In this document: positions 41,301-53,554 of the stretch, piece after piece | Numbering within the stretch: the first letter of the stretch is position 1 | Layout: each line of letters opens with the position of its first letter | Assembly (NCBI GenBank): GCA_023105745.1 | Contig: JALGQZ010000015.1 | Coordinates: 20,967,499 to 21,031,498 of the forward strand | Reading direction: 5' to 3' | DNA: 64,000 bases | Origin: Austropuccinia psidii | Taxonomy: Eukaryota; Basidiomycota; Pucciniomycetes; Pucciniales; Sphaerophragmiaceae | Made by a program: the position numbers and the translations under genes | Notes under the pieces: generated by a model | The model's database searches: none | The model's input: the letters and a program-made list of their open reading frames with translations, nothing else | What the model was told of the DNA's origin: nothing

Positions 41301-43591
41301 TTGGAATTGACAAAAACAAAGTTGCAGCAGTATTATTAAAGCCCATGCCTCAGAATAAGAAGGAAATTCAGTCATTCTTAGGTTTTGCAGGATATTACAG
41401 GCAACACATTCAAGATTTTGCATCCATAGCAAGACCACTTTATAAGTTGTGTGACAAAGACACAGTGTTTGAGATGACTGTTGACAGAGTCAAAGCTTTT
41501 GAGTCTCTAAGAGAAGCATTGACCACTGCTCCACTCTTACTGATGCCAGACTTTAAATTGCCTTTCAAACTGTATATTGATGCATCAGGGGACGGACTGG
41601 GTGCTGCACTTCACCAAGTTCAGATCATAAATGATAAGCCTGTAGAAGGACCCATATGTTTCATATCCAGGCAAATCAAACCGACTGAAGCCAGATATGG
41701 AGCAAGTCAAATGGAATTTCTATGCCTTGTCTGGGCCTTGGAGAAATTGAACTACTTCTTAGATGGATGTGTTTTTGAAGTAATAACAGATTGTATAGCT
41801 GTCAAATCACTTTTGAACATGAAAACACCCAACAGACACATGCTCAGATGGCAAATAGCCATACAAGAATACAGAGGAAATATGACTATTGTTCATAAGG
41901 ATGGGAATATTCATAAGAATGCAGATGGACTAAGCAGATGGCCATTACCAAATAATATTGATAATCCTGCTTATGTGCCAGAAGAAGCTTCACCACAAAT
42001 TCCAATAGAAGGAATAAGTGTTACAGACTTGAACACCACCTTCTTTGAAGAAGTCAGAAGCAGCTACACTCAAGATAAGAATTGTAGAATCTTATGCCAA
42101 TTACTTAACAAAGACTGTAAAGACAACTCTCTAATACATGCCTTGGATGAATATGGAGAAAATCTTATGATGAAGGGAGATTTCACCTACTGGATGGTAT
42201 AATTTACCACAGAACCAAGCACACATGTGTCATGACAGTTGTAGACAGGTCATTAATCAATCTTTTACTAAACGAATGCCATGATAGTCCCTTTTCAGGA
42301 CATCTGTCTGAAGACAGAACAAGAGAGAAAGTGAAGACCTGCATATGGTGGCCAATGTGGCAGAAAGATGTTGCAGAGTATTGCAAAACCTGTGACAGAT
42401 GCCAAAAGGCAAATAGATCCACTGGCAAAAGACTTGGAAATATGATAAAAATCCAAGAACCTAACAGACCTTGGGAAATTGTCCATATGGATTGGGTAAC
42501 TGGCCTACCACCAGGAGGTGACAGGAGCTATAATGCTTGCCTAGTAATTGTGGACAGATTCAGTAAAACTCCAATCTTTTTACCATGTCACAAAGATGAT
42601 ACAGCCATGGATACAGCTCTTCTGATATGGAATAGAGTAGTGTCATGGACTGGGATATTTACAAATATCATCAGTGATAGAGATCCCAAATTCACTTCAG
42701 CACTATGGACAAATCTTCACCAATTATTTGGCACTAAACTATCTTTCTCTACAGCCTACCACCCACAAACTGATGGCCTGGCTGAAAGGATGATCCAAAC
42801 CTTGGAGGACATGGTTAGAAGATTTTGTGCATATGGCCTTGAATTCAAAGATTGTGATGGATTTACCCATGATTGGTGTACTCTGTTGCCAGCACTGGAA
42901 TTAGCATATAAAACATCAATCCATGCCAGTACCAATCAGACTCCTGCTATTCTAGAAAAAGGATGGAACCCCAAGTTATCCCAAGATTCCTTGAGGAAAG
43001 ACTTAATTGAAATACATCCCACAGCTGCTAGCTTCAAAGGAATGCTAGACAAAGCTAGAAAGCATGCAGTGAGATGCATGGAGGACTCTTTTGCATATGC
43101 TAAAGATAAATGGGATAAATCACATGCAACTCCAGATTTCAAAGTGGGGGACCTAGTACTTGTATCCACCACTAACTTCAATAACATCAAAGGATGTAAA
43201 AAGTTGAAAGACTCCTTTTGCAGGACCTTTTGTGATTAAAGCCCTCCATGGAGAAAATGCTGTTGAAGTAGAGTTATCTGAAGAACTTAGCAATAAGCAC
43301 CCTACATTTCCAGTGAGCTTGATAAAGCCATATAAATCTAGTGATGCTGAGAAATTTCCCTTGAGGAATAAGATTCCCCAAGTTATACCTCCTATTGAGA
43401 CATCTGGTGCTAAGAAAATTACCAAAGTTCTTAAAGAAAGGAAATTAAGAACCAAGAAAGTAAGGGAATACCTTGTTAGGTACAGTGACCCAACTTGTGA
43501 AGATGAATGGTTAGAAGAAAAAGATATACCAGAAGCTACCAAACTCCTCAGAAGATTCAGACACACTAGAAACACCAATATTACAAAGTAA
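37668..43591 (+). pseudogene. gag-pol of element C, broken by three frameshifts
   Basis: A Gag-protease-RT-RNase H-integrase polyprotein. It starts at ATG 37668 (MPSTRSGASYNP). Parts in order: a low-complexity N terminus; a helical region; Gag with EWPHFSGEGEYD near 39118; a first frameshift at about 39276 (one base fewer than F); zinc knuckle [14 protein letters not shown] near 39730; a protease with [10 protein letters not shown] at 40079-40108, where DSG or DTG is usual; RT at 40640-41300 with YIND at 41132-41143 instead of YxDD; RNase H ([14 protein letters not shown]) near 41570; a second frameshift near 42150; integrase HHCC and DDE (HMDWVTG, SDRDPKF, GLAERMI); a third frameshift near 43216; and a chromodomain-like end (REYLVRYSD...EDEWLEEKDI). 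It would need repair of all of these to act. Confidence 0.88.
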
Positions 43592-43600
43592 TATTCTTTT

Positions 43601-43615
43601 TTTAGGGGGAGGGAA
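43601..43615 (+). other. Polypurine tract of element C
   Basis: AGGGGGAGGGAA follows a T-run and abuts the 3' LTR. Confidence 0.8.
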
Positions 43616-45446
43616 TGTGAGCCTTAGAGGTAATTTCATATACCCAAAAGACCACAAATATAAAAAATGACATATTAATATAAATAAAATAAATTTATTT
43701 ATATTATTAAAATAAAAATCAAAATATAAATATAAAATTATATTAAAAATAAAAAATTAATTACAATTTAAAAATAAAAATACATTAAATTTTATAAGTA
43801 TAAAATTAGATTTATACTTGAAAAAATTAGGTAAAAATGAAATTTTAACAAAACTGTGAACAAATAAATAAATTTGGAAAAAAGTTAAATAAAATTTATT
43901 ATAACTTTTTTTTCCTATAAATAAATACATAAAAATTATTTCACCATTGGATTCCTCATAAAAAATCAGGTGGGGTCACCTCTGAGTGAAATTCTTGTAA
44001 CTCAACTCTAAATAAGCTTAAATTAAGTTTTTAGTATTTTCAATACAAAAGTTGAAAATCCTCAAAACCTTAATTTAATTCACACCACATGTGGTGTTAA
44101 CCATCAATTTTTGTGTTAAAATTGAGGTGTTGTGTTTAGTTTAGAAGTTATGAGGAATTGAAGTATTTTCAATTGAATTCAATTGAAATGTCAAAATGTG
44201 CGCGTGTATTACATAAGTGAACTTTGATTTACATATGAGGTGTCAATTATTACTGTATTGTACTGTACAATTGAATTGAATTACATATGTAAATTATAAG
44301 TATAATACATGATGAGGAATTAAAGGAAAAAATAAATTGGAAAGATTAAATTTGGGGGGGAAAAGGAACTCCAGCTCTAAGGGGGAGCTAGACCCCCAAA
44401 ATCCTTGCTGACAGGTGTGGGATGTCAAAATTCACGCAAAAGTTCATCACTTTTGGCCTGGAATTGAGTCACAGGGTCTGTGGACTCAATTGATGATGAG
44501 GTTTTGATACCAACTGGGGTAGTTTTAGCTGTTGCCAAGAGGGTAAAACTACCCTTAAGATACAACAATCATAATAAAAACAGTTTTAACTGGTTTCTAC
44601 GCCTCTGACACACATTCTGACGTGTTTTGAAGGCTCTAGGCCTGGTATTGCTATAGTAATGGCTGATTTAAGGGTCTAAAATGGCTAAAAATGGCTTAAA
44701 CCAGCCCTTTTTGGTCTAAACTAGGGTTCAATGATGCCATAATTGGCTTTTTTGTTGTCAGAATGTTTTTCACGAGTGACAAGAGTAAATTTTACTTTTG
44801 GAGTAAGAGAATTGATGGCTATAAAAGAATGTCTTCTTTGCCCCACTTTTCTCTTCATGTTAGAATCTTTTCCTTTTATTAATTAGTTTAAACACTGTTA
44901 AACCAATCAATCAAATATTCCAACCACCATTTTTAGAATCATTTTAATCCATTTAACCACGTGAAAAAATCATTATAATCATTGTTTGTAACTCTTATAA
45001 TCATTTTTACCCCTGAACCACCCCAAAAGTGAATTAAAGCATCTTTCATCACTGTAAACTTTGTCATTTTGTTTCCAAATTCACTCTGGTCACTTTTGGG
45101 CGTGTTTTCTCTTTAATATTCTTTTTAAAGACTTTGTTCTTTAATTAATTGCTTGCAGTTCTTTGCTCAATTAATTCCAATTGAAATTGCTCTTGAAGAA
45201 ATTTCTTTTGTAGCCTTAAAATATCTCCTGTAGAGTATTTTTTGGATAAATTTTTATTGTTGGTAAAACAATAAATTTTTATAATATTATTGTTTTATAC
45301 TAATAAAGTTATAAGCAATAAAATTGGCGTGTTTTCTCTTAAAAATAATATTTCATACTATTTTTAACTGAATTTTTACCTTATACAAATTTTGAGGACA
45401 GGAAAAGTACTTGATTTTAATCAAAGTTTCATATCCACACCTTACA
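43616..45446 (+). repeat. 3' LTR of element C
   Basis: 1831-bp partner of 35369-37208 with the same TGTGAGCC and CCTTACA ends. It differs by scattered substitutions and short indels, including loss of one AAAATGGCT unit near 44680. Confidence 0.92.
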
Positions 45447-46168
45447 GATTCCAACCTTTGGTGTTAACCATAAGGTCTCTGAAGTCTATCTCTTTGAGAA
45501 AAATCTTCTGGCAACTTGATCCAAGTTCTTCCCAGTGGGATGCCAGGTTGAACCTCTTGTTGTCCATGCTCCGTTGAGATAAATCTTTGAGGAGTTGGTG
45601 GAGCTGAAGAGCTTGATCCATATCTTTCCAGTCCTCTGGTTTAAGGTTCCTTTTGAATTGGAAAGTGAATGGCAGGGTGGGTATGATTTCCATCAGTGTC
45701 TTGCCATCCACCACTGTGCCCAAGGTGTCCTCTTCCAGGTCTTCTGGTTCTAGACAAGACTTCTCTGTCCTCTGGTTGGTTCCTTTGGAAGCCAAGGTTT
45801 CTGAGGTGTACAGGTGACATATCAGTGTTTCCAAGCAGTAAAACACCTTATGTTCTTAGGGTCTTTACCTTTGAATGTGCATTGTACAAATTTGTTGTCT
45901 GTTGATTTTGGCAATTTACCTTTAGAGGTTACAAATGGGTTAACTGTGGTAATTTTCCCTGTAAAATTGGCTAAGGTTGGTTTACCTTGTATTGAAGCAG
46001 AGTTTCATGGTTTTCTATTCCTCTGAGTGGCAATGGGTGTCCACTTTTTCGCTGTAATGAGACCTTCACTATGCCTCTTTCCTTTGCCCTTGCGTCCCTC
46101 TGGTTCTGAGGGTGTCACTGGTGTGTTGGCTTGTGACTGGGTTTCTAGTGGGATGTAGTTTTCTTCCA
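45447..46168 (-). pseudogene. Element D: accessory ORF and start of Gag, 5' piece
   Basis: Two overlapping decayed frames of element D lie here. The accessory frame begins after acceptor ATTCAG with TG|GAA GAA AAC TAC (exon start 46168), which would give an ATG if the previous exon ends in A. It has TGA at 46005-46007, and continues through DNKRFNLASHWEELG to KGWN, where C is inserted. The gag frame starts at ATG 45820 and meets a TAA near 45640. The accessory frame resumes at 35368 as TRQF and can be followed to about 35050. Matches element E (54800-55835) closely. Non-functional. Confidence 0.7.
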
Positions 46169-47933
46169 CTGAATAAAACAGGAAAAGAGGGCTTGATGTC
46201 AGTTAAGACTTCTTAAAATGCTGTTTGCACATCTTAGGATGGCCTTTGGGCTTGTATGTCACTACAATATGCCCTTGCATAATGACAGTGTAATTAAATT
46301 AACAATTTCATGTCAGAAATACAGCTTACAGATATCTGGTACAATGTCTGTATGCCAGTATCCCACAGAATAACTTGTAATTAGCAAGTATAATCTGATA
46401 ATAGTGGTATGTAAGGGTGTAATTGAATCAACAATAAATTCATCCACGCCTCCACTGTTTGTTTTACAGTGAGAGTTGTCCTTATATCAATTAAAAAAAG
46501 GACTTTATTGATGGCTTAAAGTGTGTTTATATGTAAAACACAGCAATAATAAGGGTTGTTGTGGTGATTATAATCAACCACACCAATGTTTGGTTAAAAA
46601 CAGGTGGTATATAACATATACCAAAAAAGATATATATTTAGAAGATATGTTTTATATATATTTTCAAGAAATTATGCCTAAAAAGATAAAACAATGTGTC
46701 ATAATATAAGAAAATAAGTAAAAAAACTCACTTGTAAGGTCCAAAAAGGTCAAAAAAACATGGCCAGGCCCCCAAAATGTCAGGATGAGTCTATGATAAA
46801 GAGGTAATAAGGCTATTTACAACTTTAAATATGACTGTGACACAGATAAAAACTATTTAAAAAAAGGTTTAATTATAAATTAAAAGGGCTTTACTAATGA
46901 GAATTAGTGGTGGTGAGTGCTGTTGAAAGCCCTGAGTGCAGCTTTACCTGTTGGGTTACAATAATAAAAGACTACAATACCAAATTTTGTAGTGTAACCT
47001 TACTCTTTTCCAAGAGTATAATTGTTTTTGACAGCTGTACTATGTAGGAATTCAAGCGCAGGATGGGGATTCCTTTTCTGGCAGTGAAAAGGCCTCCTTT
47101 TATCCTGAAATGGGGTTAAAAGGCTGCTAGACCTTTTCACGTAGAGGAAGTGAAGACTTTTCACTATCCAGGATAGGCTTGTGGTTTGCAAAAGGCCTTT
47201 ATAGCCTGTATTGGGCTTGGATGTGGTTTTGAAACCACATCTGGGCAGTGTTGACCAATATAGTATGAAGATTTTCAGGTGGGGACCACACAGTTTGATT
47301 CTGACGTGTATGACACCTGGAATTCTGTACAGAAGCTGTATGAGACCCTAGTATTGAAGTAAAAACAAGCTTCTTTGCCTGTTTTTTACCTCATAATCAT
47401 TGTTGTGGGATATTATCCCATGGTAAGGCTGTATTGACCAAGCTGTGGGATTTTGACTTTAAAACAGTCATACCTTTGTGGGTTTTCAAGATATCAACCT
47501 CAACATTGGTTTGGTGTGTAGCTCTGTATGTGTTCTTCACAATGGTACCTCATTTGATATGGTTATCATTAAATATGGCAAAGTTATTCCCTGTACAAGA
47601 TGTTTGTACATATGTGTGTTTTAGGCAAAAAGCTGTATTGGGCTTGTTTTCCCTTATAACTTTTGTTCTAGATGAGATATGGGGAAATGAATGGCACCAA
47701 CAGATAGCCCTGATTTTTCTTTTTCCAAAAGGTTCCCACTTTAGGTATCTCACACTAATCTGTGAAGCTAGATGATAGGTGAATATTTTATTCACCCTTA
47801 TTTGGCCTGCATTTACCCATAACTTCTGTAATACTTTTACTAGCTCAGTTTGGCTGGTACCATTGAATAGCCCTGGCTTATTTATGGTATTTTGCTGTCA
47901 TGCTTGTGCTCTGGGTTTGAGTCACAGGCTGAC
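46169..47933. other. Upstream non-coding part of element D
   Basis: Bases 46169 to about 46870 match 57895-58564 of element E, so they belong to the D/E family leader or LTR. The remainder to 47933 has no counterpart in the window. Short frames such as 47434-47775 have no recognisable features. The right edge meets a degenerate LTR. Confidence 0.5.
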
Positions 47934-49722
47934 ACATATACCCAAAAGACCACAAATAACAAAATAAGATATAGATATAAATATAAAAGAAATAAATTTA
48001 TTTAGATTATCAAAATAAAAAATTAAAATACAAATACAAATTTATATACAAAAATGAAAATTGAATTAGAAATTAAAATAAAAATTACATTAAATTTTAA
48101 AATTGTGAAATTACATTTTTACTTGAGAAAATTAAGTAAAAATGAATTTTCAATAAAATTAATGAAATTAAAATATTCTTGGTAAAAAGCTACATAAAAT
48201 ATATTATAAGTTTGTATCCAATAAATAAACTTAAGAAAATTGCTTCACCATTGGATTGCTCATAAAAAATAAGGTGAGGTCACCTCTGGGTCAAATTTCT
48301 GTAACTCAACTCTAAGTAAGCTTGAATTAAGCTTTTAGTATTTTCTGTACAAAAGTTGAAAATACTCAAAGCCTTAATTTAATTCACATCACATGTGGTG
48401 TTAACCATCAATTTTTGTGTTAAAATTTAGGTGTTGTGTGTAACTTAGAAGTTATGAGGAATTGAAGTATTTCCAATTGAAATGTCAAAATGTGCACCTG
48501 TATTACATAAGTGAGCTGTAATTTACATATGAGGTATCAATAATTACAGTTGTGTACTTTAAAACTCAATTGAATTGTATGTGTAAATTACAAGTGTATT
48601 ACATGATGAGGAATTAAAGAAAAATAAATTGGAAACATTAATTCTGGGGGGGGAAAGGTACTCTAGCTCCAAAGGGGAGCCAGACCCCCAAGCTCCTTGC
48701 TTACACGAGTGGGATGTCAAAATCCATGCAAATTTTCATCACCTTTGGCCTGGAGTTGAGCCACAGGGTCTCTGACTCAATTGATGATGAGGTTTTGATA
48801 CAAACCAGGGCAGTTTTAATTGTTACCAAGCGGGAAAAACTACCCTTAAGCTGAAACGATCTTGGTACAAGCAGTTTTAACTGGCTTCTACAACTCCTAA
48901 ACACATTCTGAAGTGTTTCGGAGGCTCTATACAAGGTATTACTATAGTAATGGCTGATTTAAGGGTCTAAAATGGCTAAAACCAGCCCTTTTTTGGTCCA
49001 AACCAGGGTTCAATGATGCCATAATTGGCTTTTCTGTTTTCAGAATGTTTTCCACGACTGACAAGAGTGAATTTTACTTTTGGAGAAAGAAAATTGATGG
49101 CTATAAAAGAATGTCTTCTTTGCTGCACTTTTCTCTCCATGTTAGAATGTTTTCCTTTTATAATTAGTTTAAACACTGTTAAACTAATCAATAAAAGGTT
49201 CCAACCACCCTTTTTAAATAATTTCGAACCTTTTAACCACGTGAAAAAATCATTATAATCATTGTTTGTAACTCTTATAATCATTTTTACCCATTGAACC
49301 ACCCCAAAAGTGAATTAAAGCATCTTTCATCACTGTTAACTGTGTCATTTTGTTTCCAAATTCACTGTGGTCACTTTTGAGTGTGTTTTCTCTTTAAATA
49401 TATTTTCAAAGAATCTTTTCTTTAATGAATTTCTTGCAGTTCTTTGCTCAATTAATTCCAATTGAAATTGTGCTTGAAGAAATTTCTTTTGTTGCCTTAA
49501 ATATCTCTTGTAGAGTATTTTTGGATAGATTTTTATCGTTGGTAAAACAGTAAATCTTTATAATATTTTCTTATGCTTATGAAGTGAAACCAATAAAATT
49601 GACATGTTTTCTCTTAAAAATACGATTTCATACTATTTTTTAAACATTTTTACCTTATAAAAATTTTGAGGACAGGAAAAATACTTGTTTTTTTAATCAA
49701 AGTTTCATATCCACACCTTACA
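47934..49722 (+). repeat. Degenerate C-type LTR
   Basis: It aligns along its length with the C and F LTRs from the ATATACCCAAAAGACC motif to the CCTTACA end, but is more diverged and lacks the first 15-25 bases. No partner LTR or internal region is adjacent, so it is an old solo or truncated LTR. The 108-codon minus ORF inside reads LTR sequence and is not a gene. Confidence 0.8.
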
Positions 49723-49745
49723 AAATATAATGGCCAGTCCCACAC

Positions 49746-52700
49746 ACGTAAGTTTTGACTATGAAACAATAAGTGAGTATCACAAATATTACTCTTATTG
49801 TACTATGAATGTCCTCACAAATTAAATAAATAAGATAAAGAATAATTATAATTATGGCATAAAATGATTATATTCTTAAATAGATATAATAATATAATTT
49901 ATATTATAAAAGAATAATATAATCTATATTACAAAAGAATAATATAATAAAAATAAATATATTAATATATAATAATTCATATATTTGAAGCTCTTTATTA
50001 TAGTTACAGATAGAAAAAAAGGTGTGAAAGATTATTTTGCAATAATAAAAAACAATTAATAACAATAATATTACCAATATTAAAGTTTTATATTAATATA
50101 AATACTATTTATGTTAATAATAGAATTATTAAGAGTAATAATAGAGAGAAAAGAACCTACTTTTAACACTTAATATAATAATTTTGAAATATTTTATGCC
50201 AAATAATGTAAATAAAACGTATTTAAATTTTATTTACAAAATAAATTGAATTAAATTACAAATACTGTTAAGTCTACGTGGAAATATGATTTTTAGGGGA
50301 ATTTAACAAAAACAATTAAACAATTGATGTAATCATGTCAAGATTTATGATTATAAGAAAGATTACCTTTTGTCTTTCATAATATGTAATAATTATATAT
50401 GAAGAAAAAAGATTTTATGTAAGGTGTGGATATGAAACTTCAATTCAAAATCAAGTACTTTTCCTGTCCCCAAAATTTGTATAAGCTGAAATATAATTGA
50501 AATAGTAAGAAATAGTATTTTTAAGAGAAAAACACGCCAAATGTATTTATTTTAACTTTATAAGTATAAAAAAAATTAGAAAGATTTATTTTTTACCAAC
50601 AATAAAGATTTATCTAAAAATACTCTACAAGAGATATTTAAGGCTACAAAAGAAATTTCTTCAAGATCAATTTCAATTGGAATTAATTGAGCAAAGAACT
50701 GCAAGCAATTGATTAAAATACAAAGTCTTTGAAAAGATTTTTAGAGGCAACACACCCAAAAGTGACCAGAGTGAATTTGTAAACAAAATGACACAGTTAA
50801 CAGTGATGAAAGATGCTTTAATTCCCTTTTGGGGTGGTTGAAGGGGTAAAAATGATTATAAGAGTTACAAACAATGATTATAATGATTTTTCACGTGGTT
50901 AAAGGCTTTAAGATGATACTTAAAGGTTGGCTGGAATCTTTTATTGATTGGTTTAACAGTGTTTAGTCTAATTATAAAAGGAAAAGATTCTAACATGAAG
51001 AGAAAAGTGGGGCAAAGAAGACAATCTTTTATAGCCATCAATTTTCTTACTCCAAAAGTAAACTCTACTCTTGTCAGTCGTGGAAAATACTCTGACAAGA
51101 GAAAAGCTAATTATGGCATCATTGAACCCTGGTTTGGACCAAAAAAGGGCTGGTTTTAGCCATTTTTTGCTATTTTTAGCCATTTTTAGACCCTTAAATC
51201 ATCCATTAATATAGTAATACCTGGCCTAGAGCCTCCAAAACACTTTAGAATGTGCTCAAGAGTTTTAGAAACAAGTTAAAACTGTTTTTAGCAAGATTGA
51301 TTTATCTGAAGGGTAGTTTTACCCACTTGGCAACAGTTAAAACTGCCCTGGTTGGTATCAAAACGTCATCATCAATTGAGTCACAAACCCTGTGACTCAA
51401 TTCCAGGCCAAAAGTGATGAAATTTTGCATTTATTTTGAAATCTCACACCTGTCAGCAAGGAATTTGGGGGTCTGGCTCCCCCTTAGAGCTAGAGTTCCT
51501 TTTTTCCCCCCAAATTTAATCATCTCAATTTATTTTTTCCTTTAATTCCTCATCATGTATTATACTTACAATTTACATATGGAATTCAATTGGGTTTTCC
51601 AGTACACTACTGTAATAATTGACACCTCATATGTAAATCAAAATTCACTTATGTAATCCACACACACATTTTGACAATTCTATTGAATTCAATTGGAAAT
51701 ACTTCAGTTCCTCATAAATTTTTAGCTATACACCACACCTCAATTTTAACACAAATATTGATGATTAACACTACATGTGATGTGAATTAAATTAAGGTTT
51801 TGAGGACTTTCAACTTTTATACAGAAAATACAAAAAACTCAATTTAAGCTTATTTAGAGTTGAGTTACGGAACTTTCACTCAGAGGTGACCCCACCTAAT
51901 TTTTAATGAGGAATCCAATGGTGAAATAAATTTTCTATTTTTATATATGAGATAATAATTTATGATAGATTTTAGTTAACTTTTTTCCAAAATTATTTCA
52001 TTTTGGGTAATTTTGTTGAAAATTCATTTCTACTTAACCTTTCAAGTAGAAATGTGTTTTTACAATTTTGAAATTGAATGTATTTTTATTTTTAAATTTT
52101 AATTAAATTTTTGATTTTGTATATAAGTTCATATTAGTATTTCAATTTTTATTTTAATAATATAAATAAATTTATTTTATTTATGTTTGTATATTAACTT
52201 TTTGTTTGTGGTATTTTGGGTATATGAAAATACCTCGAAGGCTCACATTTTAACTTTTTGTTTTAGTAATTTATTGTTTTTGATGCATCTGAGGGGGAAA
52301 TAGAGTAAAAGAAGCTCTATTTATAGTAAATTCCTCCCTTCTAGAGTCCAAAAGCTGTCTCTTAGACGTTTAGTCATGTTATCCACTGGAATATATCAGG
52401 TTTTCAAGGTTTAGTGATGATTACATCATAATCAAACCATCTTATCTCATTCTTACACCATTATTTAGAGTTATCACTATAGCTCCAAGTTTGATGGAAT
52501 CATAGGCTTGGCAGAATCCTAAACTTCGTGGATTTTGCTGTTAGTAATCATAATATAATAGTATTCACCAGTTCTATCGCTTATATGACTGTTGAGCTTA
52601 AAAAAAGACTACAGTGAGTGATCATAAATTATCCATTTTAAGCTTAAGCCTTGATAATTGATAATGTTTGAGTTATACACGCAAAATTCATTCAGAGAGT

Positions 52701-53554
52701 GAATTATGATAGCTTGGCATGTCCTTATTAAACTTCCAATATAATTTCATTATTACATCAAAATTCTATTTCTGATGAGTTTTCTTGATACTCATCTTTT
52801 CTGTCAAAATTTACTATGTTAAAGTTCAAACCATGATTTTGGAGGGTTGTACCTTAAATATTATGATAGAAAATACATCCTTCTTCACATATGGACTAGT
52901 AGAACCAGAATATTCAATTTTTTTCAAGTTTGGACCACTTTCAAAACAAAGTGGTCAACAGCTCTAGCAACTTCGTTCAATAAATCCCTACAAGTTATAG
53001 CCTTGCTTATAGCTTGTCAAATAAAGGTTATATCTGTATTTCTACAGTAATTACATTCCAGCTTTATATTTGGTACAACTTCCATCATGTATATCTCAGG
53101 AGATATTAGCTGAAATCTATGAAGGTATGCACTGATCATAAAAGTGCATATATTCAGCTTAATTGCTCAAGTATTAACTTTAGAGAAATGACATAAAATT
53201 ATTCCATGTGCAGTGCTCCATGGGGAATCTAATGGTGCAATTCATTTCACATGATTTTTCATTTGTTTCTGAGATAAATAAGAACTTATGTTCTTTTATG
53301 AAAGCTTTACTTATTACTCATGAGTTTTTGACTGTACAGATATGTTATAAAAATTACATATGTGTGTTTCATAATGGGGTATCTCATGGTGCCACTTATT
53401 TTACATGTTTATTCATCATATTCTAAGTTATTTCAGCATTCATGCCTTTTTTATGGTATTTTTACTTATTTTATAATACTTATTCAAAATAATTATTGTA
53501 AAGTTTTTCTTGTGACCTTTTTTTGGATATGTGGTCATATCCCAAAGGCTCAAA
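49746..53554 (-). repeat. G-type LTR interrupted by a C-type solo LTR
   Basis: The pieces 49746-50417 and 52253-53554 together align with the solo LTR at 55836-57862. The first piece begins GTAAGTTTTGACTATGAAAC and the last ends CCCAAAGGCTCAAA. The interruption is the LTR at 50418-52247. Its ends are worn (CACG for TGTAAGG, AAA for ACA), so it is older than the copy at 55836. Confidence 0.8.
50418..52247 (-). repeat. Solo C-type LTR with duplication TTTTA
   Basis: An 1830-bp LTR in minus orientation (plus strand TGTAAGG...GGCTCACA). TTTTA at 50413-50417 and 52248-52252 is its target duplication. It arose by recombination between the LTRs of a full element and lies within the G-type LTR. Confidence 0.9.

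Larger units (their letters stand above)
35369..45446 (+). mobile_element. Full-length Ty3/Gypsy chromovirus-type element C (10.1 kb)
   Basis: Element C has two LTRs of 1840 and 1831 bp (TGTGAGCC...CCTTACA), a 5-bp duplication GATTC, a primer-binding site, gag-pol and a polypurine tract. It carries a second overlapping reading frame. It is inactive as read: three single-base frameshifts (about 39276, 42150 and 43216) and an altered RT active site. F is another copy of the family. The LTRs are roughly 98-99% identical by eye, so the insertion is fairly young but older than A by this measure. Confidence 0.92.

Noticed and set aside
42140..43240. Programmed frameshifting to explain the pol breaks in C
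   Set aside because: F reads straight through the first break, the other two sites show no slippery sequence plus structure, and three shifts inside RT-integrase would not suit any known strategy.
48976..49302. 108-codon minus ORF and similar small ORFs in LTRs (5159-5365, 19265-19471, 29176-29388, 50865-51183)
   Set aside because: They recur because the LTRs are repeated and show no protein features or start context.
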